This document shows positions 35,274-44,276 of a DNA stretch of 64,000 bases, piece by piece. This DNA is from Solibacillus sp040274725. Lineage in GTDB: Bacteria > Bacillota > Bacilli > Bacillales_A > Planococcaceae. Position numbers and translations under genes: made by a program. The DNA is taken from the NCBI GenBank assembly GCA_040274725.1, contig JBEMAQ010000017.1:19919-83918 (forward strand), given 5' to 3'. Position 1 is the first letter of the stretch; the number at the start of each line of letters is the position of its first letter. The notes below the pieces were generated by a model. That model had not been told where the DNA came from, made no database searches, and was given only the letters and a program-made list of their open reading frames with translations.

Positions 35274-35601
35274 AGTGTCCGCTTCTACTAACGTAAAAAC
35301 GGGATTCCCTCCTTTTTGGTTCACTTAGCCTCCATTATACAGTGGAATTTTGAAATTGCAATCGTTGTGGTAAGAAGAGGGAGTAGTCTAGTACTTATTA
35401 ATTAATTTATTATTCTATCTATTTAGAATATTTACAATACGGACAGGTTATGTTAAAGTAACGTTAATACAAATAAAGGAGTGGTCGGAAAAGCGATGCA
35501 TTCAAAATACAGGATAGAAGTGGAGGGAGTTTAGACCATTTTTCAGCACAATGGCTGAAAAACTTGTTTATGAAAAATATGGATAATAGTGAAACGTGAT
35601 A
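35274..35601. other. Intergenic region with possible short transcript
   Basis: No convincing gene. On the plus strand there is AAAGGAG (35475-35481) before a 12-codon frame starting at 35496, and a hairpin TTTTTCAGC/GCTGAAAAA (35538-35561). A strong terminator at 35602 ends whatever is transcribed. Confidence 0.4.
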
Positions 35602-35640
35602 CCCTAGTAAACATTGAAGAGATGTTTGCTAGGGTTTTTA
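35602..35640 (+). terminator. Orphan intrinsic terminator
   Basis: CCCTAGTAAACAT pairs with ATGTTTGCTAGGG (35622-35634), then five T. No recognised gene ends here; it could close a small RNA or attenuate the following MFS gene. Confidence 0.85.
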
Positions 35641-35694
35641 TATGCCTAAAAATCGAGTATGATACGAATTAGAAATTAAAGGAGTTGAATTAGC

Positions 35695-36861
35695 ATGAGC
35701 TATGAACAACGGAAATTTATAATTCTTGTAATCATTGTATCGATTTCTGGCTTCTCACAAGGAATGCTATTACCGCTCGTTGCAGTTATTTTTGAGTCAG
35801 ACGGTGTTTCATCGACACTTAACGGCCTCAATGCCACAGGTTTATACATAGGAACATTGCTCATTTCACCATTTATCGAGCAGCCGCTTCGAAAATATGG
35901 CTATAAGCCGATTATTATCGTCGGTGGTGCGCTTGTATTCGCATCACTCTTTTTATTTCCGTTTTGGAAAAGCGTATCCTTCTGGTTTTTCTTGCGACTA
36001 CTGATTGGTATCGGCGATCATGCGCTACATTTTGCGACGCAGACGTGGATTACAACGTCGACACCGCAGCATAAATTAGGGAAGGCCATGTCGATTTACG
36101 GAATTTCATTTGGTGTCGGCTTTGCGGTTGGCCCACTCTTTGTTCCGCTCATTGAAATTTCGGAGAGTCTACCGTTTATTATTTCATCTGCACTCTGCTT
36201 AGTCGCGTGGTCACTTGTATTCTTTGTGAAAAATGAGCATCCGGAGGCACTGATGGGGGATGCGAAAAACAACGGTTTGTCGCGTTATAAATTTGCGATT
36301 CGTTACGGCTGGATTGGGTTTTTACCGCCGTTTGTTTATGGCTTTTTAGAGTCATCACTAAATGCGCTCTACCCGGTGTATGCACTGCGTAAAGATTTTG
36401 AATTACATTATGTATCGATTATTCTAGCGGCCTTTGCAGTAGGGGCGATTTTAACACAGTTCCCACTTGGTATGCTTGGGGATAGGATTGGGCGCAAAAA
36501 GGTTATAGTTGGAGGCTTACTTGGCGGTTTTTTCTTTTTCGTTCTTGGAAGTAACTTAGAATTTTCGGAGCTGCTCGTTGCCATGACGTTTTTCCTAGCG
36601 GGTATGAGTGCGGGCTCCATGTACTCACTCGGGATTACATATATGGCTGATTTAACGCCGAAAGAACTGCTACCGACAGGAAATTTATTATGCGGTATTT
36701 TCTTTAGTCTCGGGTCGCTAACAGGTCCATTTTTAGGTGGGCTATATTTGCAAGTATTTCCTAGTGCAAGCTTTTTACTATTAGTGGCAAGTTTATTGTT
36801 GCTTATAGCACTCATTGTTTTATTATTCGGCAAAACAACAAAAACAGACGTTCAAATTTAA
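35695..36861 (+). CDS. MFS transporter
   Basis: A 388-residue major facilitator with twelve hydrophobic segments. The motif between segments 8 and 9 reads GMLGDRIGRKKV, and the first half has the equivalent loop EQPLRKYGYKP. It resembles drug/proton antiporters of the YfkF type, but the substrate is unknown. Strong start AAAGGAG. Its stop codon overlaps the stop of the convergent small membrane protein gene inside a terminator palindrome. Confidence 0.88.
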   Translation: MSYEQRKFIILVIIVSISGFSQGMLLPLVAVIFESDGVSSTLNGLNATGLYIGTLLISPFIEQPLRKYGYKPIIIVGGALVFASLFLFPFWKSVSFWFFLRLLIGIGDHALHFATQTWITTSTPQHKLGKAMSIYGISFGVGFAVGPLFVPLIEISESLPFIISSALCLVAWSLVFFVKNEHPEALMGDAKNNGLSRYKFAIRYGWIGFLPPFVYGFLESSLNALYPVYALRKDFELHYVSIILAAFAVGAILTQFPLGMLGDRIGRKKVIVGGLLGGFFFFVLGSNLEFSELLVAMTFFLAGMSAGSMYSLGITYMADLTPKELLPTGNLLCGIFFSLGSLTGPFLGGLYLQVFPSASFLLLVASLLLLIALIVLLFGKTTKTDVQI

Positions 36862-36879
36862 TTTGAGCGTCTGTTTTTT
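36841..36879. terminator. Bidirectional terminator containing both stop codons
   Basis: AAAACAGACG-TTCAAATT pairs with AATTTGA-GCGTCTGTTTT. The stops of the plus-strand MFS gene and the minus-strand small gene both lie in its loop. Confidence 0.92.
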
Positions 36880-37094
36880 ACATTGAAAAAAATAATAGTC
36901 GTTAAAATAATCGCAATCAACACGTATATAAAAAGTGCTAAAAAATTAATCCCACCGAATGTTACAGCTGATTGTAATGATGAGCCACTTTGTGAGGAAG
37001 CCTCGTAATCGAGCGACCCTGTAAGTGTAAATAACCAGCCTACGATAAAGAAGGATAGGATAAACGTGACCGCAACAAGTAAAAAGTTTTTCAT
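36858..37094 (-). CDS. Small membrane protein with two spans, 78 aa
   Basis: Two hydrophobic segments (LLVAVTFILSFFIVGWLFTL and NFLALFIYVLIAIILTTIIF) flank a short polar, Ser/Gln-rich loop; the end is basic (NVKNRRSN). The start follows ACGGAGG on the minus strand. Unrecognised family; only membrane topology can be stated. Confidence 0.72.
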   Translation of the reverse strand: MKNFLLVAVTFILSFFIVGWLFTLTGSLDYEASSQSGSSLQSAVTFGGINFLALFIYVLIAIILTTIIFFNVKNRRSN

Positions 37095-37418
37095 TCTGTA
37101 TAGCCTCCGTTCTTTACTATCTCAGTGTACTGAAAATAAGGGCTAATTTCAAAATAAAGTTAAATTTACAATATTAAAATAGAAAAGTGATATTTTACTA
37201 TTGTTTTCATAGAGAAATAAAAGTTAGTAGTAATAAAAGGGTATGAAAGAGGAAATATTGAATCTAATCTACTATAAGCAACTTTTTTCCTTTCCATTTT
37301 TCACTGTAATTGTATCAAAAAACACATTTTTATTTTATAGTTAAAATATTCTACAAAAGTATAAGGAATAACTATAAAATGGTTATTATAATGAAATAAT
37401 GAGAGAAGGTTTTTCTGG
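37095..37418. other. Intergenic stretch without gene
   Basis: A/T-rich region between divergent genes. It must hold the chemoreceptor promoter; TATAAT at 37387-37392 is a candidate -10 without a clear -35. Nothing else seen. Confidence 0.5.
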
Positions 37419-39119
37419 ATGGGGAAGTTTACTAATTTTAAAACAATCAAAGCCCGTATTTTAAGTGCGTTTATCGTCGTACTAGTATTTCTTTGTATTT
37501 TTGCGGGGTATAATTTTTATTCGAATCAACAAATGGAATTGAAAGCTAAAGAACTAGTAGAGCAAGATATCGTTATTTTGAATGCAAGTCAAAAGCTAGC
37601 GACATCAAGCAGTGTTCGTCTGTCAGCAGCTCTTAGTTATGTTGTGACAGGTGAAGAGCGCTACATTGAAATTTTTAACGAGTATCGTCAGTTAGCAGAA
37701 GAAAATAATGCGATTGTTGAAAAATACTATGGCACAGATGATGCTGCGCGCAATGAATTAGTGGATAAGGCCCGTATTTGGAGTAATAGTGTAGAAAACG
37801 AGGTATTTGCTGTTTATAAAGCAGGTAAGAAAGAGCAGGCACTGGCAAATTTAACGAATTTTACAGTACTTGTGACAGAAGTACGCACAGGTTATGAAGA
37901 AATGGCCAATGAGCGTGCGAATAATATTGAGGCAGTTGGCAACGATGTTGTGAAAACGAGTTCTTCGAATAAAGTGATTGGTTTAGTTGTCAGTTTGAGT
38001 ATCACGTTAGTAGGTGTGCTTATTGCATTATTTACATCAATTCAAATTTCGAAGCCGATTCAATTCGTAGCGAATCGTATGGAGCAAATGGCTGATGGAA
38101 ATTTAGCGAATGAACCGTTGACTGTTTTACGCCGTGACGAGGTAGGGCAATTAATGATAGCGGCAAATGATATGAATGAAAAATTAAAGAAGACGATTCA
38201 GTCTATTTACAATGTGTCAGAAACAGTCGCTGCAAGTAGTGAGGAGTTAGCGCAATCCTCACATGAAGTGAAACTCGGTGCAGAGCAAATTGCAAGTACG
38301 ATGCAGGAAATTGCAACGGGTACAGAAACGCAAGCCTCTACGACAGGGGATTTAGCTGAAACAATGAATGCGTTTATAGCGCGTATTCAAGAAACAACAA
38401 GCGAAGGTGTGGCACTGAAAAGTCATTCAAGTGATGTGCAAAACTTAACGAATACCGGGAAAGATTTAATGACTAGCTCGACGACACAAATGGCGACAAT
38501 TAATGAAATTGTCCTGCATTCTGTTCGGAATGTAGAAGGATTGAATGAGCAGTCTGCCGAAATTTCCAAGCTTGTTTCGGTTATTGATGACATTTCGAAT
38601 CAAACAAATTTACTGGCATTGAATGCAGCAATCGAAGCGGCACGCGCGGGTGAGCACGGCAAAGGGTTTGCGGTTGTCGCGGATGAAGTCCGAAAATTAG
38701 CAGAGCAGGTACAGCTTTCAGTTGCAGATATTTCGACAATTGTTGGTCGTATTCAGCAGGAGACGAAGAGTGTAACGAAGTCATTACAGGACGGCTATGA
38801 GGAGGTCAAAAAAGGCACAAATCAAATGACTGAAACAAATGAAACCTTCCACCATATTTCAGATGCTGTGTCAGGAATGATTGCTAATATTGATTTGATC
38901 GCACTAAATTTAAATGGTGTGTTGGCGAGCACAGAGGAAATTGGTACATCGATTAATGAGATTGCATCGATTTCTGAAGAGTCCGCAGCAGGTATTGAAC
39001 AAACAACCGCAACAGTTGAAGAAACAGCGACGACAATGGACGAAATTGTACATAGCTCGAATCAATTAGCGACGTTAGCAGAAAAGCTTAATACAGAAAT
39101 GCAACAATTTAAGCTTTAA
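37419..39119 (+). CDS. Methyl-accepting chemotaxis protein
   Basis: A 566-residue membrane chemoreceptor. Segment one (ILSAFIVVLVFLCIFAGYNF) and segment two (VIGLVVSLSITLVGVLIAL, ~residues 188-206) bracket an all-helical extracellular four-helix-bundle sensor. A HAMP domain (ISKPIQFVANRMEQMADGNL) leads to the signalling domain with tip QTNLLALNAAIEAARAGEHG near residue 393. The C-terminus lacks a CheR-binding pentapeptide. Ligand unknown. Together with the HemAT-like receptor and MotAB it points to an active chemotaxis system. Start with GAGAAGG. Confidence 0.93.
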   Translation: MGKFTNFKTIKARILSAFIVVLVFLCIFAGYNFYSNQQMELKAKELVEQDIVILNASQKLATSSSVRLSAALSYVVTGEERYIEIFNEYRQLAEENNAIVEKYYGTDDAARNELVDKARIWSNSVENEVFAVYKAGKKEQALANLTNFTVLVTEVRTGYEEMANERANNIEAVGNDVVKTSSSNKVIGLVVSLSITLVGVLIALFTSIQISKPIQFVANRMEQMADGNLANEPLTVLRRDEVGQLMIAANDMNEKLKKTIQSIYNVSETVAASSEELAQSSHEVKLGAEQIASTMQEIATGTETQASTTGDLAETMNAFIARIQETTSEGVALKSHSSDVQNLTNTGKDLMTSSTTQMATINEIVLHSVRNVEGLNEQSAEISKLVSVIDDISNQTNLLALNAAIEAARAGEHGKGFAVVADEVRKLAEQVQLSVADISTIVGRIQQETKSVTKSLQDGYEEVKKGTNQMTETNETFHHISDAVSGMIANIDLIALNLNGVLASTEEIGTSINEIASISEESAAGIEQTTATVEETATTMDEIVHSSNQLATLAEKLNTEMQQFKL

Positions 39120-39137
39120 AATGAAATAATCCAACGT

Positions 39138-39186
39138 AAAACGATTTCCTCTAGTAGTAAGCTCTACTAGTGAGAAATCGTTTTTT
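39138..39186. terminator. Terminator between chemoreceptor and convergent MFS gene
   Basis: AAAACGATTTC..CTAGTAG pairs with CTACTAG..GAAATCGTTTT, T-rich on both strands. Confidence 0.9.
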
Positions 39187-39193
39187 AGTATGG

Positions 39194-40444
39194 CTAGACT
39201 GCCTGAACATTTTCTTTGTAGAAAAGTATGCCCATTACCCCCATCATTGAAAAGAAAACGGGGATGATGAAGCTATAGAAGTATCCAGCAGATAGATTGC
39301 CTGGAGTAGCCTGAAAAACATCTAATAAATAGCCGAAAAGGATGGGAAGTAATACAGCACTTAAAAAGCCGCCCGTATTAGCAAATCCAGAAACAACGCC
39401 TGATTCAGTGAGCGGGAATGATTGACGAACAGCTGCAAAGGTTAATGCACTAGCTCCGTATCCAAAGCCAATCATAAAAAATAGGATGGTGAGCAGGGGC
39501 GGAGATGGGTGGCCATTAAATAAAAGAAAAGAAAACCAGCTCAAGAAAACGAGCAGTTGAACAACAATGTACGGTCTTTTGATTGTGTTTAGTGTACCTG
39601 CAATCCAACTCATAAAAGGTGCGCCAATGAGTGCGCCAATAAGCCCAATCATCATGAGTTCACTTACTTCAAAACGTGTCATCCCGTAGACAGTCATCCC
39701 GTATGGCACTGCCCATGAGCTAATAAAGCCGATATAGCCGCCGACAACCCCAAAGTGACAAAAAAATAAGGCCCATGCTTGCCGATTTGAAAAAACTCTT
39801 TTTAATACGGCAGATGTTTTTTCATGGTGAATGATCTCATTTAGAGGAAGTGATTCACTTAAAAAAAGCCGGTTTGCTTTTTTTATGAGGACAAAATAAA
39901 GCAGGAAACTACATAAAACTAATAAAGCCCCAAGTGAAAAAAATGCTGTGCGCCAGCCGAGTAAATGTATCCAAAAAGAGAAAGGAACAGTGGCTATTAG
40001 GAAACCTAAACTACCCGTCATACCTGCAAAGCCAACTAATCGAACAAATTCTTTTTTTTGAAACCACTGGGCTAAGATGAGCATCATATTTACCCAGATG
40101 GTTGCGTCACCGATTCCCGTGATGATTCGTGCGAAGAACAGCACGAATTCATGTGTACCTAGACTATAAAGGATTGTACCAAGGCCAGTAAGCGCGGCAC
40201 CAAAAATCAAAAAGAAATTTGGTCCAAAACGGTCAGCAAGCGCACCCATAGGAATTTGCAGGGCTGTGTAAACAAAAAACTGGACGCTTGCTAATAAGCC
40301 AATCAACGAAGCTGTTACATGAAAATCTTCCATTAATTGATCGGTAATCAATCCTGGAGCAGTTCGTTGACTTGCCATTAACAAATAAGTGATGAGTACA
40401 GAAGCCAATACAAGCCATCTATACTTACTATGTTGTTTTTCCAG
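39194..40444 (-). CDS. MFS transporter, probable CTG start
   Basis: A 416-residue major facilitator with twelve spans; the loop after segment two reads MGALADRFGPNFF. The substrate is unknown. The usual start candidate, TTG at 40408, has no binding site and cuts into the first span. Twelve codons upstream a CTG (40442-40444) lies nine bases after TAGGAG and gives EKQHSKYRWLVLASVLITYL, a normal MFS N-terminus with a charged head before the first span. I therefore extend the gene to a non-standard CTG start; this is an inference. Confidence 0.82.
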   Translation of the reverse strand: MEKQHSKYRWLVLASVLITYLLMASQRTAPGLITDQLMEDFHVTASLIGLLASVQFFVYTALQIPMGALADRFGPNFFLIFGAALTGLGTILYSLGTHEFVLFFARIITGIGDATIWVNMMLILAQWFQKKEFVRLVGFAGMTGSLGFLIATVPFSFWIHLLGWRTAFFSLGALLVLCSFLLYFVLIKKANRLFLSESLPLNEIIHHEKTSAVLKRVFSNRQAWALFFCHFGVVGGYIGFISSWAVPYGMTVYGMTRFEVSELMMIGLIGALIGAPFMSWIAGTLNTIKRPYIVVQLLVFLSWFSFLLFNGHPSPPLLTILFFMIGFGYGASALTFAAVRQSFPLTESGVVSGFANTGGFLSAVLLPILFGYLLDVFQATPGNLSAGYFYSFIIPVFFSMMGVMGILFYKENVQAV

Positions 40445-40639
40445 TGAACTCTACTCCTAAAAGTTTTTTATTATGGATATTCGAATTTAGGGAAGCTTAT
40501 TCTGAATTTGAAGATATTTGGAAAATATTTGTTTTCATTTGAAAATAAAAACGACCCAAATTGGACAACATAAAGATTGAAGAATATAAATCAGCATTTT
40601 ATATTTTTCATCATCCATTATGTGAAAGGGAGGGGCGCT

Positions 40640-40891
40640 ATGCAGACTTTAGAAGTGAAATGTACCGTATCGGATTGTTTTTTCCATGCAAAAGGAAATA
40701 TTTGTGGAGCTGAAAAAATTGAAATCAATATGAATTATCAAGCGGACAAACAACAGCAATCTGAATTTGCTACTGATTTTGATGCTGTAAAAGAAGAGGC
40801 GACACAGTCAACGCAAACGTGCTGTAACACGTTTATATCGAAAAAACAAAAGCAGTTAGCTGACAATCTCAGTCATTTACAAAAAAATTAA
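40640..40891 (+). CDS. DUF1540 protein
   Basis: An 83-residue protein. The N-terminal DUF1540 motif is LEVKCTVSDCFFHAKGNICG with three cysteines, and another Cys pair appears in TQTCCNTF, suggesting metal binding. DUF1540 proteins are common in spore formers; their role is not established. ATG 40640 follows GGGAGGGG; a longer upstream frame lacks a site. Confidence 0.8.
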   Translation: MQTLEVKCTVSDCFFHAKGNICGAEKIEINMNYQADKQQQSEFATDFDAVKEEATQSTQTCCNTFISKKQKQLADNLSHLQKN

Positions 40892-40908
40892 ACAATGATT
40901 TATTATGC

Positions 40909-40955
40909 TCAATTTACAGAAGTACTCGTTACTTCTGTAAATTGAGTTTTTAATC
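40909..40955. terminator. Bidirectional terminator
   Basis: CTCAATTTACAGAAGTA pairs perfectly with TACTTCTGTAAATTGAG, then TTTTTAA. It spans the 3' ends of the DUF1540 gene and the repeat protein gene. Confidence 0.93.
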
Positions 40956-41537
40956 TGATGCGAGTGCTGTAGTGACAGCGCCCACAGCTTGTGTCCAAGC
41001 ACCAACGGCATTCATGATTATGCCTTCTTGTGTATCAGTATTTGCAAAAACTTGAATTACATTCCCGATTAATTGAATGATATTTCCGGTATTTGCGATT
41101 GTTTCTAGCAATGTTAATTTTCCTTGTGTATTAATGGTGATGCCAGTTCCGACTACTTGAAGAAGATCTCCTTGGGTTTCTAATTGTTGACTTAACTGCT
41201 CATTATTCGTCAGTATACTTGCGACAACGACTATATTCCCTATAGCTTGGAGTTCGTCACCCACGTTATTTAATAAAGAATCCTCTGTTTTTGCCGCAAT
41301 GGCAATTCCTCCAGCCTCTAATATATTGCCGATCAAATTAAAATCGGTAAGTGTTTGCTCACTAAAAATCGTTGAAGGTGTACTGCCAATAGCTGAGATA
41401 ATTGTCCCAACAGCTTCAATCCAATTGCCGGCAATGACAGTAATGTTTGAGGAATGATGTTCGTTTAGATTATGCCGTTTTCCTGCTGGTGTTTGGAACA
41501 TTAGGTTATTCCATTTATTCGAGTTATGAAAACGCAT
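40950..41537 (-). CDS. Repetitive protein of six G-x-hydrophobic repeats, 195 aa
   Basis: After a ~30-residue polar head the protein consists of six degenerate units, each beginning with a glycine and a short amphipathic segment: GNWIEAVGTII (37), GNILEAGGIAI (70), GDELQAIGNIV (93), GDLLQVVGTGI (123), GNIIQLIGNVI (151), GAWTQAVGAVT (179). Spacing is 23-33 residues. No signal peptide or clear membrane span. It resembles a family of short repetitive proteins annotated in Bacillales (I recall DUF6944, uncertain). ATG 41537 follows AGTAGGTG. Confidence 0.75.
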   Translation of the reverse strand: MRFHNSNKWNNLMFQTPAGKRHNLNEHHSSNITVIAGNWIEAVGTIISAIGSTPSTIFSEQTLTDFNLIGNILEAGGIAIAAKTEDSLLNNVGDELQAIGNIVVVASILTNNEQLSQQLETQGDLLQVVGTGITINTQGKLTLLETIANTGNIIQLIGNVIQVFANTDTQEGIIMNAVGAWTQAVGAVTTALASD

Positions 41538-41706
41538 TATTTTCACCTACTAATCATAAAATCGACATACAACAGTATATGGATGTTTAAATCGGTTCGT
41601 TAGTTGTTCTTGTTGGAAGAATAAAGAGTAGGAAGTTGTCGATTTTTAAGTTCTAAATACGCGTCTTGTTACTTACAGTGTAAAAAGGTGAGGAAAGGAA
41701 GAGCGA

Positions 41707-42591
41707 ATGATTGTAGACGGGGTGTTTTCTGGTGGTGGCATTAAGGGATTTGCTTACGTCGGGGCAATGCAGGCGCTAGAAGAACGCGGGATACAATTCA
41801 AACGTGTAGCAGGTACAAGTGCAGGCGCTATTTTGGCATCCTTTATTGCAGCGGGTTTTAATGCACGAGAGTTAGAAGAAATTTTTGATGAGCTTAATTT
41901 AAACGTATTACTCGATCCACCAAAAATCTGTATTGGAATGCCAATCCTAAAGTGGATGAATTTATATTTCCGATTCGGTATGTACCGAGGGAAATCTTTA
42001 GAAAAATGGTTCCATCAAAAATTGGCGACAAAAGGTGTATACACCTTTGGTGATTTGCCAAAAGGGACATTAAAACTCGTAGCGTCAGATTTAACAAACG
42101 GCAAAATTTTAATCTTACCAGATGATTTAAAGCACTATGGTATAGATAGTGAAACATTTCCGATTTCTCGTGCACTGCGCATGAGCTGTGGGCTGCCATT
42201 TTTCTTTGAGCCGATGTATTTAAGAAATGGTACGAAGGAAAGTGTCATTGTAGACGGCGGCGTTTTAAGTAATTTCCCATTGTGGATTTATGATAATGGC
42301 AAAAAACTGCGACCTGTTCTTGGAATGAAATTAAGCAGTGTAAATGAAGAAACGTCCACGCGTGAAATTGATAATGCAATTCAGCTATTTGAAGCGCTAT
42401 TTTCAACGATGAAAAATGCCCATGACAATCGTTACATTGCACGAAGGCATGAGAAGAACATTATTTTTATACCGGTTGAAAAGTATAGTGCTACGCAATT
42501 TGATATCGACGAGGAGACAAAGCAAAAATTAATAGGTATTGGAAAGGAACGAGCTAGCCAATTTTTAAAAAAATGGTCACCGATTTGGTAA
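41707..42591 (+). CDS. Patatin-like phospholipase
   Basis: A 294-residue lipid acyl hydrolase. Oxyanion loop GGGIKGFAYVG near residue 9, nucleophile serine in GTSAGA near residue 38, and dyad aspartate in IVDGGVLSNFP. No signal peptide, so it acts inside the cell on membrane lipids. Its position before a germination operon may be incidental because a terminator separates them. Ribosome binding site GAGGAAAGGA. Confidence 0.9.
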   Translation: MIVDGVFSGGGIKGFAYVGAMQALEERGIQFKRVAGTSAGAILASFIAAGFNARELEEIFDELNLNVLLDPPKICIGMPILKWMNLYFRFGMYRGKSLEKWFHQKLATKGVYTFGDLPKGTLKLVASDLTNGKILILPDDLKHYGIDSETFPISRALRMSCGLPFFFEPMYLRNGTKESVIVDGGVLSNFPLWIYDNGKKLRPVLGMKLSSVNEETSTREIDNAIQLFEALFSTMKNAHDNRYIARRHEKNIIFIPVEKYSATQFDIDEETKQKLIGIGKERASQFLKKWSPIW

Positions 42592-42621
42592 GGTATATGA
42601 AAAAAGTAGTTCTCTTCAAAC

Positions 42622-42673
42622 AATGTATATGGATCTCCTTCATTTAAACGAGGATATCAGTATACATTTTTTT
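42622..42673 (+). terminator. Intrinsic terminator after the patatin gene
   Basis: AATGTATA pairs with TATACATT, with inner TCCT/AGGA pairing, then eight T. Confidence 0.85.
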
Positions 42674-42770
42674 GACGTTCACTTTGCAAATTTTTTAGTT
42701 CTACTCGGTATTAATTTTATATCGCTTGGAAAAAATGAATAGCAGTACATCATTTGAACAGGGGTTAAAA

Positions 42771-44276
42771 ATGAGTAGTTCATCAACTGAGCAACGTCGT
42801 CTAGAAAAAAATTTGGAGATGAATGTAGCAATAATTAAAAAAATCCTCGGAAATTCGGCAGACTTAATTGTTCGAGAAAGTAGCATTGGTAGTATCGAAA
42901 ATAAATTTGCCATGATTTATTTAAAGGGGCTTGTCAATGAGGAGCAAGTAAATAATAACATTTTAAGAATTCTTGAGTTAAATAAAAAAGAAATTAAAAC
43001 GAATTTGTTTAATACAGTTTACGAGGAAATGATTGCATTAACTGAAATTGAAAAATCGCAGAAGCTGGATGAATTGATTTTAGCGGTATTAAATGGCGAT
43101 ACGGTTTTTCTATTAAGTGAATGTGACCAGGCAATCGTACTAGGGACAAGTGGTGGTGAATTCCGTGCAATAGAGGAACCGCAATCTGAATCTGTTATTC
43201 GCGGGTCGCGGTCAGGGTTCGTTGAAAATTTGAAGTTTAATATTGCTCTTTTACGACGTGAAATTAAAGATCCGAATCTTCGTATTATGTTAATCGAAAT
43301 AGGGAAACACTCAAATCAAAAAATTGCTGTTTGCTATATTGAAGGACAGGTTAAATCTGAAATTGTAGAAGAGGTCGTTCGCCGCTTAAAAACAATCGAC
43401 ATTGATTTTGCACCGGATTCTGGATTTGTTGAGCAATGGATTGAAGATAGTAATTTATCGCCTTTTCCGCAAATACTGGATACAGAGCGGCCTGACAGAG
43501 TCGCCTATAATTTACTGAAGGGGAAAGTTGGCGTTATTGTAGAAGGTTCACCCTTTGCTCTTCTCATGCCGATTATGATTGGTGATTCTCTAAAATCCAT
43601 TGAGGATTACAATCAACGCTGGGTTATTAGTACATTGCTACGAATTTTGAGATTTGTTTCGTTTTATATGACACTTTTTTTGCCAGCACTTTATGTAGCG
43701 CTCGTATCCTATCATCCGGAATTAATTCCGACACAGCTTTTATTTACGATTGCTGCTTCAAGAGAGGGGGTGCCGTTCCCGTCATTAATAGAAGCGTTAA
43801 TGATTGCGCTGTTTTATGAAATCTTGCAGGAAGCTGGGACGAGACTTCCTAGAAAAATAGGTCAAACCATCGGTATTGTAGGCGGAATTGTGATTGGGGA
43901 GATTGCTGTACAAGCAGGTATCGTCACGCCATTAATGGTCATTGCCATTTCTCTTACAGCCATTTCAGCATTTACACTACCAAACTACAGTTTATCTATA
44001 GGGCTTAGAGTGATTCGTTTTGGTGCTATCTTTGCAGCTACTGTACTCGGATTGTATGGAATCATACTTGCTTTTATTATGATTCACATTCACTTAGCAA
44101 ATTTGAAAAGTATAGGCATCCCTTATTCCGCGCCTTTTGCTCCAAATTATTTATGGGATTTAGAAAATGTGATCATCCGAGCCCCTATTACAACACTGAC
44201 AAAACGCCAGCCCCCACCATTTTTAGAGCCCACAGATGGAGAACAAAAGAACAATGGAGGAAAGGCGAAGTCATGA
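42771..44276 (+). CDS. Spore germinant receptor subunit A (GerA family)
   Basis: A 501-residue subunit with a hydrophilic N-terminal half (~residues 1-270) and about five membrane spans in the C-terminal half. Typical GerAA stretches are VEGSPFALLMPIMIGDS, PALYVALVSYHPELIPTQLL and LPRKIGQTIGIVGGIVIGEI. With the B and C subunits it forms the inner-membrane receptor that senses nutrients in the dormant spore. ATG 42771 follows CAGGGG; upstream codons lack a site. Stop overlaps the next start as ATGA. Confidence 0.93.
   Translation: MSSSSTEQRRLEKNLEMNVAIIKKILGNSADLIVRESSIGSIENKFAMIYLKGLVNEEQVNNNILRILELNKKEIKTNLFNTVYEEMIALTEIEKSQKLDELILAVLNGDTVFLLSECDQAIVLGTSGGEFRAIEEPQSESVIRGSRSGFVENLKFNIALLRREIKDPNLRIMLIEIGKHSNQKIAVCYIEGQVKSEIVEEVVRRLKTIDIDFAPDSGFVEQWIEDSNLSPFPQILDTERPDRVAYNLLKGKVGVIVEGSPFALLMPIMIGDSLKSIEDYNQRWVISTLLRILRFVSFYMTLFLPALYVALVSYHPELIPTQLLFTIAASREGVPFPSLIEALMIALFYEILQEAGTRLPRKIGQTIGIVGGIVIGEIAVQAGIVTPLMVIAISLTAISAFTLPNYSLSIGLRVIRFGAIFAATVLGLYGIILAFIMIHIHLANLKSIGIPYSAPFAPNYLWDLENVIIRAPITTLTKRQPPPFLEPTDGEQKNNGGKAKS

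Noticed and set aside
42726..42770. Upstream TTG/ATG starts of the GerA subunit
   Set aside because: Neither has a binding site, while CAGGGG sits correctly before ATG 42771.
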